This document shows, one piece after another, positions 44,855 to 54,397 of a stretch of 64,000 nucleotides of DNA. The notes beneath the pieces are model-generated. The model did no database searches, had not been told where the DNA came from, and saw only the letters and a program-made list of their open reading frames with translations. Source of the DNA: Rhodocista pekingensis (lineage in GTDB: Bacteria; Pseudomonadota; Alphaproteobacteria; Azospirillales; Azospirillaceae); contig NZ_JBHTCM010000010.1 in the NCBI RefSeq assembly GCF_042665545.1, positions 1 to 64,000 on the forward strand, given 5' to 3'. Made by a program: the position numbers and the translations under genes. Within the stretch, counting starts at the first letter, position 1. The number at the start of each line of letters is the position of its first letter.

Positions 44855-47800
44855 ATGTTCGGCCGCATCGCCGCCTTCGAGCTGCGCTACCAGCTCCGCC
44901 AGCCCGCCTTCTGGGTCAGCTTCCTGAGCTTCTTCCTGCTGACCTTCCTGTCGATGGTGATCGACAACGTGCAGATCGGATCGGGTGGGGGCACGCACGC
45001 CAACTCGCCCTTCGCCGTGGTCCAGACCATGCTGATCATGAGCCTGATCGGCATGTTCATCCCCGTCTCCATCATCCCCGGCACGGTCCTGCGCGACCCG
45101 GAGTCGGGGATGGCGGGCATCGTCTATTCCTATCCGCTCCGCCCCCTGCCCTTCCTGCTGGGGCGTTTCACCGGCGCCTACATCGCCGTGATCCTGGGCT
45201 TCCTGGGAGCGCCGCTGGGCACCGCCCTGGGCAGCTTCATGTGGTGGCTTGACCCGGAGACGCTGGGGCCGTTCCGCCCCGGCGACTACCTCTATGCCCT
45301 GGGCGTGATGGTGATGCCCAACCTGCTGGTGACCAGCGGGCTGTTCTTCGCCGTGGCCGCCGCGACGCGCAGCCAGTTCGCCGTCTACACCAGCCTGATC
45401 GCGCTGCTGGTGCTCTGGGTCACCTCCCGCCAGCTCATCGACGGGCCGGAGACGCAGACGCTGGAGGCCATGCTGGACCCGTTCGGCATCGTCGCCAGCG
45501 GACAGGTGATGCGCTACTGGACGGTGTTCGAGCGCAACGGGATGCTGGTGCCGTTCGACGGGCTGCTGCTCTGGAACCGGCTGCTCTGGCTGGGCATCGC
45601 CGTCGTGCTGGTCGGAGTCGCCCTGGCGCTGTTCCGCTTCAAGACGCAGCCGCGCAGCGAGCGCCGCCGCCGGCGGCTGGCAGAGGCGGCGGAAGCCGCC
45701 CCGGCCGCCCCGGCGTTGCGCCCGCCCGTCACCTCCCGCGCGACCCCCGGCAGCGCGGCATGGCGCCAGCTTGCCGCCCGCACCCGGCTGGAGGCCGTGG
45801 GCGTGATGAAGAGCCCCGGCTTCCTGGTGATCCTGGCGCTGGGCGTCTTCAACACGGTGGGTGCCCTGACCGGGATGGACCGGCTCTACGGCACCGAGGT
45901 CTATCCGGTGACGCGGGTGGTGGCGAACCTGATCATGGGCTCGTTCAGCATCGTGCCCCTGATCGTCCTGGTCTACTACTCGGCCGAGCTGGTCTGGCGC
46001 GACCGGCAGCAGAAGACGCATGAGATCGTCACCGCCTGCCCGGTGCCGGGCTGGGTCTTCGTCCTGTCCAAGCTGACGGCGATGACCGTAGTGGTGGCCG
46101 CGCTGTTCACGGTGGCGACGCTGGTCGGCATCGTCAGCCAGCTCCTGCGCGGCTACACGGCCATCGAGCTGGAGCTTTATCTGGGGCAGCTGTTCTTCTT
46201 CTTCGGCGTGCCGCTGATGTTCATCGGCGTGCTGTCGATCCTGGTGCAGGCCCTGTCGCCGAACAAGTTCGTCGGCATGCTGCTGGTGGTCGGCTTCTTC
46301 CTGCTGACCATCGTCGCCGCCCAGATGGGGCTGTCGGACAACCTGCTGATCTATGCCAGCACGCCGTCGGTGCCGCTGTCGGACATGAACGGCTGGGGCC
46401 ACTTCGCCAAGGCCGCGCTGTGGTTCATGCTGTACTGGGGCTTCGCCGCCGGTCTGCTGATGGTGCTGGCCCACCGGCTCTGGCCGGGGGCCGTGCCGGC
46501 GCCGCTGGGCCAGCGGCTGAAGGGGCTGGGGCGTGGCTGGACCATCGGCTCCGGTGCCCTGGCGGCGGCGTGTCTGGTCGGCTTCGTGGCGACGGGCGGC
46601 TGGATCGCCTACAACACGCATGTCCTGAACGAGGTCGTCTCCAACGACGCGGAACTCGACCGGCGGGCGGAGTTCGAGCGGACCTACCGCCAGTACGAAG
46701 CCGTGCCGCAGCCGATCATCACCGACGTGAAGGTCGATATCGACCTCTACCCGGAGATCCGCCGCTATGAGGCACGCGGCCGCTACGTGCTGGAGAACCG
46801 CACCGGCCAGCCGCTGGGCGAGGTCCATGTCCTCTACAGCCCCGACGTGGACGTGGTGGCGCAGGCCATCCCCGGCGCCCGGACGACGCATGAGGACCGC
46901 GACTTCAACTACTTCATCTTCGCGCTGGACACGCCGCTCCCGCCCGGTGGGACCCTGGACCTCTCCTTCACCACGCGGCAGGAGAATCCGGGCTTCAAGA
47001 ACGACGGGGACGTGACCAGCATCCTCTACAACGGGTCGTTCCTGAACAACATGGAGGTGGCGCCCTTCATCGGCTTCTCCCGCGACATGCTGCTGAAGGA
47101 CCGCAACGAGCGGCGCAAGCGCGGGCTGGAGCCGCTGGACCGCATGGCGAAGCTGGAGGACGAGGCGGCACGCCGGCACAACTATCTGCGCCAGGACAGC
47201 CACTGGGTCGGGTTCGAGACCACCGTCTCCACCAGCCCCGACCAGATCGCCATCGCTCCCGGCTACCTGCAACGGGAGTGGATGGAGAACGGCCGGCGCT
47301 ACTTCCATTACAGGATGGATGCGCCGATCCTGAACTTCTATTCCTGGCTGTCGGCGCGCTACACGGTGGCGACGGACAAGTGGAAGGATGTCGATCTGTC
47401 CGTCTACTACCATGCGCCGCACGCCTACAACGTGCCGCGCATGCTGGACGCGATGAAGAAGTCGCTGGATTACTTCACGGTCGCCTTCTCGCCCTACCAG
47501 CACCGGCAGCTCCGCATCCTGGAGTTCCCGGCCTACCAGAGCTTCGCACAGTCCTTCCCCAACACGGTGCCCTATTCGGAATCCATCGGCTTCATCGCCG
47601 ACAACCGCGATCCGGAAGACATCGACTATGTCTTCTACGTCACGGCGCACGAGGTGGCGCATCAGTGGTGGGCGCACCAGGTGATGGGCGGCGACGTGCA
47701 GGGTTCGACCCTGCTGTCGGAGTCGCTGTCGCAGTATTCCGCCCTGATGGTGATGGAGAAGGAATACGGCCCCGACAAGATCCGCCGCTTCCTGAAGTAC

Positions 47801-48487
47801 GAGCTTGACCGCTACCTGCGGGGACGCGGCAGCGAGGACCGCGAGGAGCTGCCGATCTACCGGGTGGAGAACCAGCAGTACATCCATTACCGCAAGGGCT
47901 CGCTGGTGATGTACGCGCTGCGGGATCAGATCGGGGAGGACGTGGTGAACCGCGCCCTGGCCCGGCTGATCAAGGAGACCGGCTACAGGTCCGATCCCTA
48001 CCCGACCAGCCTGGACCTGCTGCGCATCCTGCGCGAGGAGGCGGGGCCGGAGCACCAGCAGCTCATCACCGACCTGTTCGAGCGGATCGTGCTCTACGAC
48101 CTGAAGGTGGCGTCGCACACGGTGGAGCGGACCGAGGACGGCAGGTTCAAGGTCCGGCTGACTCTGGCCGCCGGCAAGGCGGAGGCCGATGGCGAGGGGC
48201 GCGAGACGCCGCTTCCGCTCGACGACCGCATCGACATCGGTGTGTTCGCCAAGGACCCGGCGGACCCCGCCTTCTCCGCAGCCGACGTGATCTATCTCCA
48301 GAAGCACCGGATCGACAGTGCCGATCCCGTGATCGAGCTGGTGGTGGACCACGAGCCGGCAGCGGTGGGCGTCGATCCGTACAACAAGCTGATCGACCGC
48401 AACTCCGACGACAACCTGGCCCGGCATGCGCCGGCCGCCACCCTGCCCGCGGGCGGCGGTGGCGGTGCCCAGCCGGTCAGCCGCTGA
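44855..48487 (+). CDS. ABC-2 permease fused to M1-family metallopeptidase
   Basis: 1210 residues. Residues about 1-590 contain two sets of ABC-2 type membrane helices (first set to about 265, a cytoplasmic arm, second set about 320-590). Residues about 620-1130 are an M1 (gluzincin) peptidase: HEVAHQWWAHQ at 932-942 gives zinc ligands H932 and H936 and catalytic E933. The third ligand is probably E956 in LLSESLSQYS. The E is one residue farther from the HExxH than in classical M1 enzymes, as far as I know usual for this fused group. The peptidase should face the periplasm. Role unknown, maybe export coupled to peptide trimming. Confidence 0.9.
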   Translation: MFGRIAAFELRYQLRQPAFWVSFLSFFLLTFLSMVIDNVQIGSGGGTHANSPFAVVQTMLIMSLIGMFIPVSIIPGTVLRDPESGMAGIVYSYPLRPLPFLLGRFTGAYIAVILGFLGAPLGTALGSFMWWLDPETLGPFRPGDYLYALGVMVMPNLLVTSGLFFAVAAATRSQFAVYTSLIALLVLWVTSRQLIDGPETQTLEAMLDPFGIVASGQVMRYWTVFERNGMLVPFDGLLLWNRLLWLGIAVVLVGVALALFRFKTQPRSERRRRRLAEAAEAAPAAPALRPPVTSRATPGSAAWRQLAARTRLEAVGVMKSPGFLVILALGVFNTVGALTGMDRLYGTEVYPVTRVVANLIMGSFSIVPLIVLVYYSAELVWRDRQQKTHEIVTACPVPGWVFVLSKLTAMTVVVAALFTVATLVGIVSQLLRGYTAIELELYLGQLFFFFGVPLMFIGVLSILVQALSPNKFVGMLLVVGFFLLTIVAAQMGLSDNLLIYASTPSVPLSDMNGWGHFAKAALWFMLYWGFAAGLLMVLAHRLWPGAVPAPLGQRLKGLGRGWTIGSGALAAACLVGFVATGGWIAYNTHVLNEVVSNDAELDRRAEFERTYRQYEAVPQPIITDVKVDIDLYPEIRRYEARGRYVLENRTGQPLGEVHVLYSPDVDVVAQAIPGARTTHEDRDFNYFIFALDTPLPPGGTLDLSFTTRQENPGFKNDGDVTSILYNGSFLNNMEVAPFIGFSRDMLLKDRNERRKRGLEPLDRMAKLEDEAARRHNYLRQDSHWVGFETTVSTSPDQIAIAPGYLQREWMENGRRYFHYRMDAPILNFYSWLSARYTVATDKWKDVDLSVYYHAPHAYNVPRMLDAMKKSLDYFTVAFSPYQHRQLRILEFPAYQSFAQSFPNTVPYSESIGFIADNRDPEDIDYVFYVTAHEVAHQWWAHQVMGGDVQGSTLLSESLSQYSALMVMEKEYGPDKIRRFLKYELDRYLRGRGSEDREELPIYRVENQQYIHYRKGSLVMYALRDQIGEDVVNRALARLIKETGYRSDPYPTSLDLLRILREEAGPEHQQLITDLFERIVLYDLKVASHTVERTEDGRFKVRLTLAAGKAEADGEGRETPLPLDDRIDIGVFAKDPADPAFSAADVIYLQKHRIDSADPVIELVVDHEPAAVGVDPYNKLIDRNSDDNLARHAPAATLPAGGGGGAQPVSR

Positions 48488-48661
48488 ACCGGGAGGCCGC
48501 TGAGCCGGGATGCCCGTGAGTCGTTGAGGGGACCCGCTGCGGCGGGGGATGCGGGGCGCGTCCGGGTCGCGTAGAGTGCGGCCCGGAACCCGACCCGCCA
48601 TCCCCCGCCGGCCTCCCCCCTCTCCCAGCATCGGGGGGCCGGGCCTGGAGACGCCCCCGCC

Positions 48662-49978
48662 TTGTCCGCCCACCGCGCCGCCGCCCCCTTCATCCTCGTC
48701 ACCCTGCTGCTCGACGTGCTGGCCTTCGGCCTTGCCATCCCGGTGATGCCGGAGCTGGTGCGCCGGCTGGTCGGCGGCGATCTGGACGTGGCGGCGACCT
48801 GGACCGGCATCCTGCTGGCCGGCTTCTCGCTGATGCAGTTCCTCTTCGCGCCGGTGCTGGGGGCGCTGAGCGACCGTTTCGGGCGCCGGCCGGTGCTGCT
48901 GGCCTCCGCCATCGGAACGGCGGTGGACCATCTGATCGTCGCCTTCTCCCCCACCATCTGGTGGCTGCTGGCCGGACGCCTGTTGAGCGGGGTGACGGCG
49001 GCCAGCTTCACCACCTGCAACGCCTACATCGCCGACGTGACCCCGCCGGAAAGGCGGGCCAAGGCGTTCGGGATGCTGGGGGCGGCCTTCGGCATCGGCT
49101 TCGTGCTGGGGCCGCTGGCCGGCGGCCTGCTGGGCTCGATCGACCCGCGCCTGCCCTTCCTGGCGGCGGCGGGCCTGTCCTTCCTGAGCTTCCTCTACGG
49201 CCTGATCATCCTGCCGGAGTCGCTGCGGGCGGAGCACCGCCGCGCCTTCTCCTGGCGGCGGGCGAACCCGGCCGGGTCGCTGAAGGCCCTGGCCCGGCAT
49301 CCGGTGGTGAAGGGGCTGGCCGCGGCGAATGTCTGCAACTTCCTGGCCTTCGGGGCGCTGCACTCGGTCTGGGTGCTCTCCACCACGGCCCGCTTCGGCT
49401 GGGGCAGCTTCGAGAACGGCCTGTCGCTGACCACGGTCGGGCTGGCGACCGCCCTGGTGCAGGGGGCGCTGGTCGGGCCGCTGGTGGCGAAGCTGGGCGA
49501 CCGGCGTGCGCTGATCACCGGGGCCCTGACCAACGCCGCCGCCTATGCCGTCTACGCCCTGGCCCCGGCGGGCTGGGTCTTCCTGTCGGGGATCGCGCTG
49601 GGGGCCCTGGGCGGCATCGCCGGGCCGGCGATGCAGGGCATCATCAGCCGCATCGTCGGGGCCGACGAGCAGGGCTCCATCCAAGGCGCCATGGCCAGCC
49701 TGAACAGCCTGACCATGATCGTGGCGCCGATGATCGCCAGCACCCTGCTGGCAGTCTTCTCCGCCCCCGATGCGCCGGTGCATCTGCCGGGCATGCCGTT
49801 CCTGTTCGGCGCCGCCATGCTGGTGAGCGCGGCCGGCGTCGCCGCCTTCACCCTGCGCCACGGCGAGACCGGCGGCCGACCGGCGGGCGCCCCCGACGAC
49901 AGGGGCGACGCCCTGCCCGTGGCCGCTACCCTGCCCGTGGCCGACGCCGCGCCTGCCACGGCGACCGCCCGGGAGTGA
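48662..49978 (+). CDS. MFS transporter (TCR/Tet-type)
   Basis: 438 residues with twelve predicted membrane segments. Family features are the motif A loop GALSDRFGRRPVLL and motif C-like GMLGAAFGIGFVLGPLAGG, typical of drug:proton antiporters of the TetA/TCR group. The start is TTG at 48662 (MSAHRAAAPF); no better ATG is nearby. The substrate is unknown and there is no adjacent repressor gene. It is convergent with the PhnB/VOC gene. Confidence 0.88.
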   Translation: MSAHRAAAPFILVTLLLDVLAFGLAIPVMPELVRRLVGGDLDVAATWTGILLAGFSLMQFLFAPVLGALSDRFGRRPVLLASAIGTAVDHLIVAFSPTIWWLLAGRLLSGVTAASFTTCNAYIADVTPPERRAKAFGMLGAAFGIGFVLGPLAGGLLGSIDPRLPFLAAAGLSFLSFLYGLIILPESLRAEHRRAFSWRRANPAGSLKALARHPVVKGLAAANVCNFLAFGALHSVWVLSTTARFGWGSFENGLSLTTVGLATALVQGALVGPLVAKLGDRRALITGALTNAAAYAVYALAPAGWVFLSGIALGALGGIAGPAMQGIISRIVGADEQGSIQGAMASLNSLTMIVAPMIASTLLAVFSAPDAPVHLPGMPFLFGAAMLVSAAGVAAFTLRHGETGGRPAGAPDDRGDALPVAATLPVADAAPATATARE

Positions 49979-49997
49979 GGGGCCGGCGGCGGAACCG

Positions 49998-50471
49998 TCA
50001 GCCGCGGCGGGCGGCCTCGATCGCGGCGACGTCGATCTTCGTCATCCCAATCATCGCGGCGAAGGCACGCTTCGCCTCGTCCCCGCCGGCGGCCAGCGCC
50101 TCGGTCAGCACCCGCGGCGTGATCTGCCAGGAGACGCCCCACCTGTCCTTGCACCAGCCGCAGGCGCTCTCCCGGCCGCCATTGCCGATGATGGCGTTCC
50201 AGTAGCGGTCGGTCTCCTCCTGGTCGTCGGTGGCGATCTGGAAGGAGAAGGCTTCGCTGTGCGGGAAGTCGGGCCCCCCGTTGAGGCCGAGACAGGGAAT
50301 GCCGGCGACGGTGAACTCCACCGTCAGCACATCGCCTTCCCTGCCGGAGGGGTAGTCGCCGGGGGCGCGGTGGACGGCGGTGACCGCGCTGTCTGGAAAC
50401 ACCCCGGCATAGAACCGGGCGGCCGCCTCGGCGTCCCTGTCGTACCAGAGGCAGATCGTGTTCTTCGCCAT
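49998..50471 (-). CDS. VOC-superfamily protein (PhnB-like)
   Basis: 157 residues. The family (PhnB, pfam glyoxalase-like) is named after proteins with unclear function; sequence signs are ICLWYDRDAEAAARFYAGVFP at the start, FPHSEAFSFQIATDD and CGWCKDRWGVSWQITP. Some relatives are annotated as 3-demethylubiquinone methyltransferase, which is almost certainly a misnomer. ATG at 50471 gives MAKNTICLWYD. It starts about 90 bp after the clpA terminator. Confidence 0.88.
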   Translation of the reverse strand: MAKNTICLWYDRDAEAAARFYAGVFPDSAVTAVHRAPGDYPSGREGDVLTVEFTVAGIPCLGLNGGPDFPHSEAFSFQIATDDQEETDRYWNAIIGNGGRESACGWCKDRWGVSWQITPRVLTEALAAGGDEAKRAFAAMIGMTKIDVAAIEAARRG

Positions 50472-50561
50472 GGACCCGTCCCTTCCGTCGCGGAACCGTC
50501 GTCCGGCATCATACCAGGGGGTGGGACCGGGGCCTGCCGGGATTCCGGATGACCAGACAGA

Positions 50562-50591
50562 ACGGGCCCCGGGATCGCTCCCGGGGCCCGT
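50562..50591 (-). terminator. Hairpin terminator after clpA
   Basis: A 12-bp perfect GC stem (ACGGGCCCCGGG and its complement) with a 6-nt loop, about 27 bp past the clpA stop. The following T-run on the minus strand is short (TTCTGTCT). Confidence 0.65.
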
Positions 50592-50617
50592 CGTGCAGGC
50601 GGTTCCGGTGAGGCGCC

Positions 50618-52915
50618 TCACTCGACCATTTCGGGGACCTTCTCCTCCTCGCGGCCGGGCTTGGGTTCGATGTAGGTGAAGTCCAGCTTGCCGTCCTTCA
50701 CCTCCACCTTCACCCCGCCGCCCTTGGCGAGACGGCCGAACAGCAGTTCCTCCGCCAGCGGCTTCTTGACGTGCTCCTGGATGGTGCGGGCCAGCGGGCG
50801 GGCGCCCATGACCGGGTCGTAGCCCTTGCGCGCCAGCCAGTCGCGCGCCTCGTCCGACAGCTCGATGGTGACGCCGCGGTCGCTGAGCTGGGCCTCCAGC
50901 TCCATCACGAACTTGTCCACGACGCGGGCAACCGTGTCCTGGGCCAGCCCGGCGAAGGCGACGATGGCGTCCAGGCGGTTGCGGAACTCCGGCGTGAACA
51001 TCTTCTTGATCGCTTCCTCGTCCTCGCCGACCCGGACCTCGCGGCCGAAGCCGATGGCGGCCTTCGCCATGTCGGCGGCGCCGGCGTTGGTGGTCATGAT
51101 CAGGATGACGTTGCGGAAATCGACCGTCTTGCCGTTATGGTCGGTCAGCTTGCCGTGGTCCATGACCTGCAACAGGATGTTGTACAGGTCCGGATGGGCC
51201 TTCTCGATCTCATCCAGCAGCAGGACGCAGTGCGGGTGCTGGTCCACGGCATCCGTCAGCAGGCCGCCCTGATCGAAGCCGACATAGCCCGGCGGGGCGC
51301 CGATCAGGCGGCTGACCGTGTGGCGTTCCATGTATTCCGACATGTCGAAGCGGGTCAGCTCGATGCCCAGGGTGCGGGCGAGCTGCTTCGCCACCTCGGT
51401 CTTGCCGACGCCGGTCGGGCCGGAGAAGAGATAGTTGCCGATCGGCTTCTCCGCATCGCGCAGACCGGCTCGGGCCAGCTTGATGGCGGAGACGAGGGTG
51501 TCGATCGCCTGGTCCTGGCCGAAGACCATGGTCTTCAGGTCGCGCTCCAGGTTCTGCAACACCTCCTTGTCGTCGCGGCTCACCGACTTCGGCGGGATGC
51601 GCGCGATCTTGGCGACCACGGCCTCCACGTCCTTCTGGGTGATGGTCTTCTTCCGCTTGGACTCCGGCACCAGGGCCTGGGCGGCGCCGACCTCGTCGAT
51701 CACGTCGATCGCCTTGTCGGGCAGCTTGCGGTCCCCGATGTACTTGGCCGACAGCTCCACCGCCGAGCGGATGGCGTCGCGCGTGTAGCGGATGCGGTGG
51801 TACTTCTCGTAGTAGGGCTTGATCCCTTCCAGAATCTTCACCGCGTCGTCGATCGACGGCTCGTTGACGTCGATCTTCTGGAAGCGGCGGACCAGCGCCC
51901 GGTCCTTTTCGAAGTAGTTGCGGTATTCCTTGTAGGTGGTCGAGCCGATGCAGCGCAGCGCGCCGCTGGCCAGGGCCGGCTTCAGCAGGTTCGAGGCGTC
52001 CATCGCCCCGCCGGAGGTGGCGCCGGCGCCGATCACCGTATGGATCTCGTCGATGAAGAGGATCGAGCCTTCCAGCGCCTCCAGTTCGGAGATGACGCTC
52101 TTCAGCCGCTCCTCGAAGTCGCCGCGGTAGCGGGTGCCGGCCAGCAGCGCGCCCATGTCGAGCGCGAAGATGGTGGCGTTCTTCAGGATTTCCGGCACCT
52201 CGCCATGGACGATGCGGCGGGCCAGACCCTCGGCGATGGCGGTCTTGCCCACGCCGGGATCGCCGACATAGAGCGGGTTGTTCTTGGAGCGGCGGCAGAG
52301 GATCTGGATGGTCCGCTCCACCTCCTGCTCCCGGCCGATCAGCGGGTCGATCTTGCCGCTGGCCGCCTTCTTGTTGAGGTTGACGCAGTACGCTTCGAGG
52401 GCCTCGGTGCCTTTCTTCACGACCTTCTCCGCCTGGGCGTCATCGTCCGCCCCCGAGGCGCGCTTCGTTTCGGAGCGGCCGGGAGCCTTGGCGATGCCGT
52501 GAGAGATGTAGTTGACCGCGTCGAACCGGGTCATCTCCTGCTCTTGCAGGAAATAGACCGCGTGGCTCTCGCGTTCGGAGAACAAGGCAACCAGCACATT
52601 GGCTCCCGTCACCTCTTCCCGGCCGGAACTCTGGACGTGGATCGCTGCCCGTTGCAGGACGCGCTGGAAGCCTGCGGTCGGTTTGGCGTCATCCGGACGG
52701 TTGGTGATCAGGTTGGAGAGTTCGTTGTCGAGGTACTCGACAAGGTCGGCGCGGATCTTCTGCATGTCCACGCCGCAGGCGCGCAGGACGGCGACCGCGT
52801 CCTGATCTTCTGTCAGGGCAAGAAGGAGATGTTCGAGGGTGGCGTACTCGTGGCGGCGCTCATTGGCGAAGGCCAGGGCTCGGTGGAGCGTCTGCTCGAG
52901 GTTACGCGACAGCAT
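50618..52915 (-). CDS. clpA: ATP-dependent Clp protease ATP-binding subunit ClpA
   Basis: 765 residues. An N-terminal Clp repeat domain (LEQTLHRALAFANERRHEYA) is followed by two AAA+ modules, with GDPGVGKTAIAEG near 215 and GPTGVGKTEVAKQ near 498. The Walker B of module one is ILFIDEIHTVIGAG and of module two LLLDEIEKAHPD. ClpA unfolds substrates and feeds them to ClpP; the loop carrying a ClpP-binding tripeptide is in the second module. It follows clpS by 6 bp and is expected to act with it in the N-degron pathway. Confidence 0.97.
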   Translation of the reverse strand: MLSRNLEQTLHRALAFANERRHEYATLEHLLLALTEDQDAVAVLRACGVDMQKIRADLVEYLDNELSNLITNRPDDAKPTAGFQRVLQRAAIHVQSSGREEVTGANVLVALFSERESHAVYFLQEQEMTRFDAVNYISHGIAKAPGRSETKRASGADDDAQAEKVVKKGTEALEAYCVNLNKKAASGKIDPLIGREQEVERTIQILCRRSKNNPLYVGDPGVGKTAIAEGLARRIVHGEVPEILKNATIFALDMGALLAGTRYRGDFEERLKSVISELEALEGSILFIDEIHTVIGAGATSGGAMDASNLLKPALASGALRCIGSTTYKEYRNYFEKDRALVRRFQKIDVNEPSIDDAVKILEGIKPYYEKYHRIRYTRDAIRSAVELSAKYIGDRKLPDKAIDVIDEVGAAQALVPESKRKKTITQKDVEAVVAKIARIPPKSVSRDDKEVLQNLERDLKTMVFGQDQAIDTLVSAIKLARAGLRDAEKPIGNYLFSGPTGVGKTEVAKQLARTLGIELTRFDMSEYMERHTVSRLIGAPPGYVGFDQGGLLTDAVDQHPHCVLLLDEIEKAHPDLYNILLQVMDHGKLTDHNGKTVDFRNVILIMTTNAGAADMAKAAIGFGREVRVGEDEEAIKKMFTPEFRNRLDAIVAFAGLAQDTVARVVDKFVMELEAQLSDRGVTIELSDEARDWLARKGYDPVMGARPLARTIQEHVKKPLAEELLFGRLAKGGGVKVEVKDGKLDFTYIEPKPGREEEKVPEMVE

Positions 52916-52921
52916 TCCGGG

Positions 52922-53248
52922 CTAATCCTTCTCCAGGGTGCATTGCAGAGGGTGCTGATGCTGGCGGGCGAAATCCATCACCTGCGTGACCTTCGTCTCC
53001 GCCACCTCGTAGGTGAAGACACCGCAGACCCCCACGCCACGGCGGTGGACGTGCAGCATGATCCGCGTGGCCTCCTCCCGGTTCTTGTTGAAAAAACGCT
53101 CCAACACGTGAACGACGAACTCCATCGGCGTGTAGTCGTCGTTCAACATCAGAACCTTGTACATCGAGGGCTTCTTGGTCTTGGGCTTGGCCTTGACGAC
53201 CACGCCCGTCGAAGTTCCCTCGTCCCCGTGCTTGTCACTGTCAGCCAT
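52922..53248 (-). CDS. clpS: ClpS adaptor of ClpAP protease
   Basis: 108 residues. ClpS delivers N-end-rule (Leu, Phe, Trp, Tyr) substrates to ClpA. The core has the conserved YKVLMLNDDYTPMEFVVHVLE with the acidic residues that grip the substrate alpha-amino group, and the MLHVHRRGVGVCGVFTYEVAETK region that docks on ClpA. The first 25 residues are a charged, flexible tail, needed in other species for delivery. It is directly followed by clpA, as expected. Confidence 0.97.
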   Translation of the reverse strand: MADSDKHGDEGTSTGVVVKAKPKTKKPSMYKVLMLNDDYTPMEFVVHVLERFFNKNREEATRIMLHVHRRGVGVCGVFTYEVAETKVTQVMDFARQHQHPLQCTLEKD

Positions 53249-53428
53249 GGCTTTCTGGGGTCGCGGTCACGAACGGTCTTCCTACGTCCAATCATATGAA
53301 ATCCGGGGCGCCGGTTGGAAGGGGCGACTTGCGCCGCAGACCGGACAACCCTTGCAATATCCTTACGGAATCCTTACGGACAGCCCCGTGGCGATCCGTC
53401 CGGACACCCTCCCCGGACCCGAAACAGA

Positions 53429-53457
53429 AAACCCGGCGGTTGGTTGCCGCCGGGTTT
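53429..53457 (-). terminator. Rho-independent terminator of the phasin gene
   Basis: An 11-bp stem (AAACCCGGCGG and complement) with a 7-nt loop; on the minus strand it is followed by TTTTCTGTTT. It lies 52 bp after the phasin stop. Confidence 0.85.
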
Positions 53458-53508
53458 CCCTGGAGGCGGCACGGCGCACCGTCCCGCGGATGTCACGCCC
53501 GTGGGCGG

Positions 53509-54024
53509 TCAGGCGGCGAGCTTGGGCTTCGCCATCTGCTCCACCGCGGCGTTGACGCGGGCGGAGAGAGGCTCCAGCGCCTCGTTCGTCACCTTCACGG
53601 ACATCTCGGACACCTTCGTCGCCTCGGCGATCAGGCTGTCGAAGCTGGTGCGGGCGAATTCGGTCTGGAGATCGACCAGCTCGCGCAGGGTCTTCACCCC
53701 CAGCATGGCCTTGGCCGCGGAGACGTTCTGCTCCACCTGGGTCTGGGTGAAGGCGAGCATGGCCTTGGACAGGTTCTCGAAGCCGCGGGCCATGATGGTA
53801 CCGGACCGCATCAGGGCGTCGATATTGTCCTTCTGGAAGCCGGCGGCGTCGTCATAGACCCGGAACGCCTGACGGGTGGCCTTCTCGACCTGCCCCTTGG
53901 TGTAGGTCAGCGCCTCTTCGACCTTGCGGGTCGCGGCATCCGCACCCTGCATGGTCGCTTCCGTGGTGCCGGCGGTCTGCTCCACACCCGCCGCGTCGGC
54001 GGCCTTCCTCGTGCGCGTCGTCAT
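53509..54024 (-). CDS. Phasin-family protein
   Basis: 171 residues. Phasins coat polyhydroxyalkanoate granules. The sequence is helical and amphipathic throughout, with the phasin_2-type core (NIDALMRSGTIMARGFENLSK, LRELVDLQTEFARTSFDSL). The start MTTRTRKAADAAG is followed by an Ala/Thr-rich linker. It is alone between two terminator-bounded regions and appears to have its own promoter with an overlapping dyad-like sequence at 54223-54272, consistent with control by a PHA-responsive repressor of the PhaR type. Confidence 0.88.
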   Translation of the reverse strand: MTTRTRKAADAAGVEQTAGTTEATMQGADAATRKVEEALTYTKGQVEKATRQAFRVYDDAAGFQKDNIDALMRSGTIMARGFENLSKAMLAFTQTQVEQNVSAAKAMLGVKTLRELVDLQTEFARTSFDSLIAEATKVSEMSVKVTNEALEPLSARVNAAVEQMAKPKLAA

Positions 54025-54222
54025 CGCTGATCTCCTCCGGACGCCGGTCCCGTCGCGGGCCCCGGGGTCCCCTGGTTGGTCCTGCCGGCCGCGGCTACCC
54101 CGCCGGCCGGCGGTGTGCCGACTGCGTGTCGGACCCTTCAGGCCGGAGGCGCCGGCCCGGACGGCGCCGGGCGGAACCAGGGCAGGCCGGACCGTGGCGG
54201 ACCACGGGACCGGGCGGGATCA

Positions 54223-54240
54223 TGTTGCAGTGCAGCACAA
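54223..54240 (-). promoter_or_regulatory. Candidate PhaR-type operator at the phasin start site
   Basis: TGTTGCAGTGCAGCACAA (plus strand) is a TGC/GCA-rich imperfect dyad covering the predicted start site. PhaR repressors recognise TGC/GCA-rich sites in front of phasin genes. No phaR gene is present here. Confidence 0.45.
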
Positions 54241-54242
54241 CC

Positions 54243-54272
54243 CTTATATCGTCACTCCCGGCATCCGGTCAA
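54243..54272 (-). promoter_or_regulatory. Sigma-70 promoter of the phasin gene
   Basis: Minus strand TTGACC (54272-54267), an 18-bp spacer and TATAAG (54248-54243). The start would be near 54236, giving a long leader of about 210 nt. Confidence 0.65.
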
Positions 54273-54397
54273 CCCGGCTTTTTTTGCGCCGCAACATGCC
54301 CCGCACGGGCACCATACCCGCACGGGGAGAGTGGCTGCTTGAGCCCGGGCGGGAGGCGTGACAGGATGTCCGCAGTGCGGAACGACCGGCCCCAGCC

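Larger units (their letters stand above)
54025..54397. other. Divergent control region, phasin gene / Anbu gene
   Basis: No gene is seen in 373 bases. The part at 54223-54272 is a well-formed promoter and operator-like site for the phasin gene on the minus strand. I see no clear promoter for the Anbu gene. Confidence 0.6.

Noticed and set aside
43691..49861. A 2056-codon open frame on the minus strand across the ABC/M1 and MFS genes
   Set aside because: It is antisense to three clear genes, rich in Gln/His/Arg/Gly low-complexity text with no recognisable domain, and explained by extreme GC third-position bias.
49998..50471. Calling the VOC protein a ubiquinone methyltransferase
   Set aside because: It has no SAM-binding motif; the name is a known carry-over in this family.
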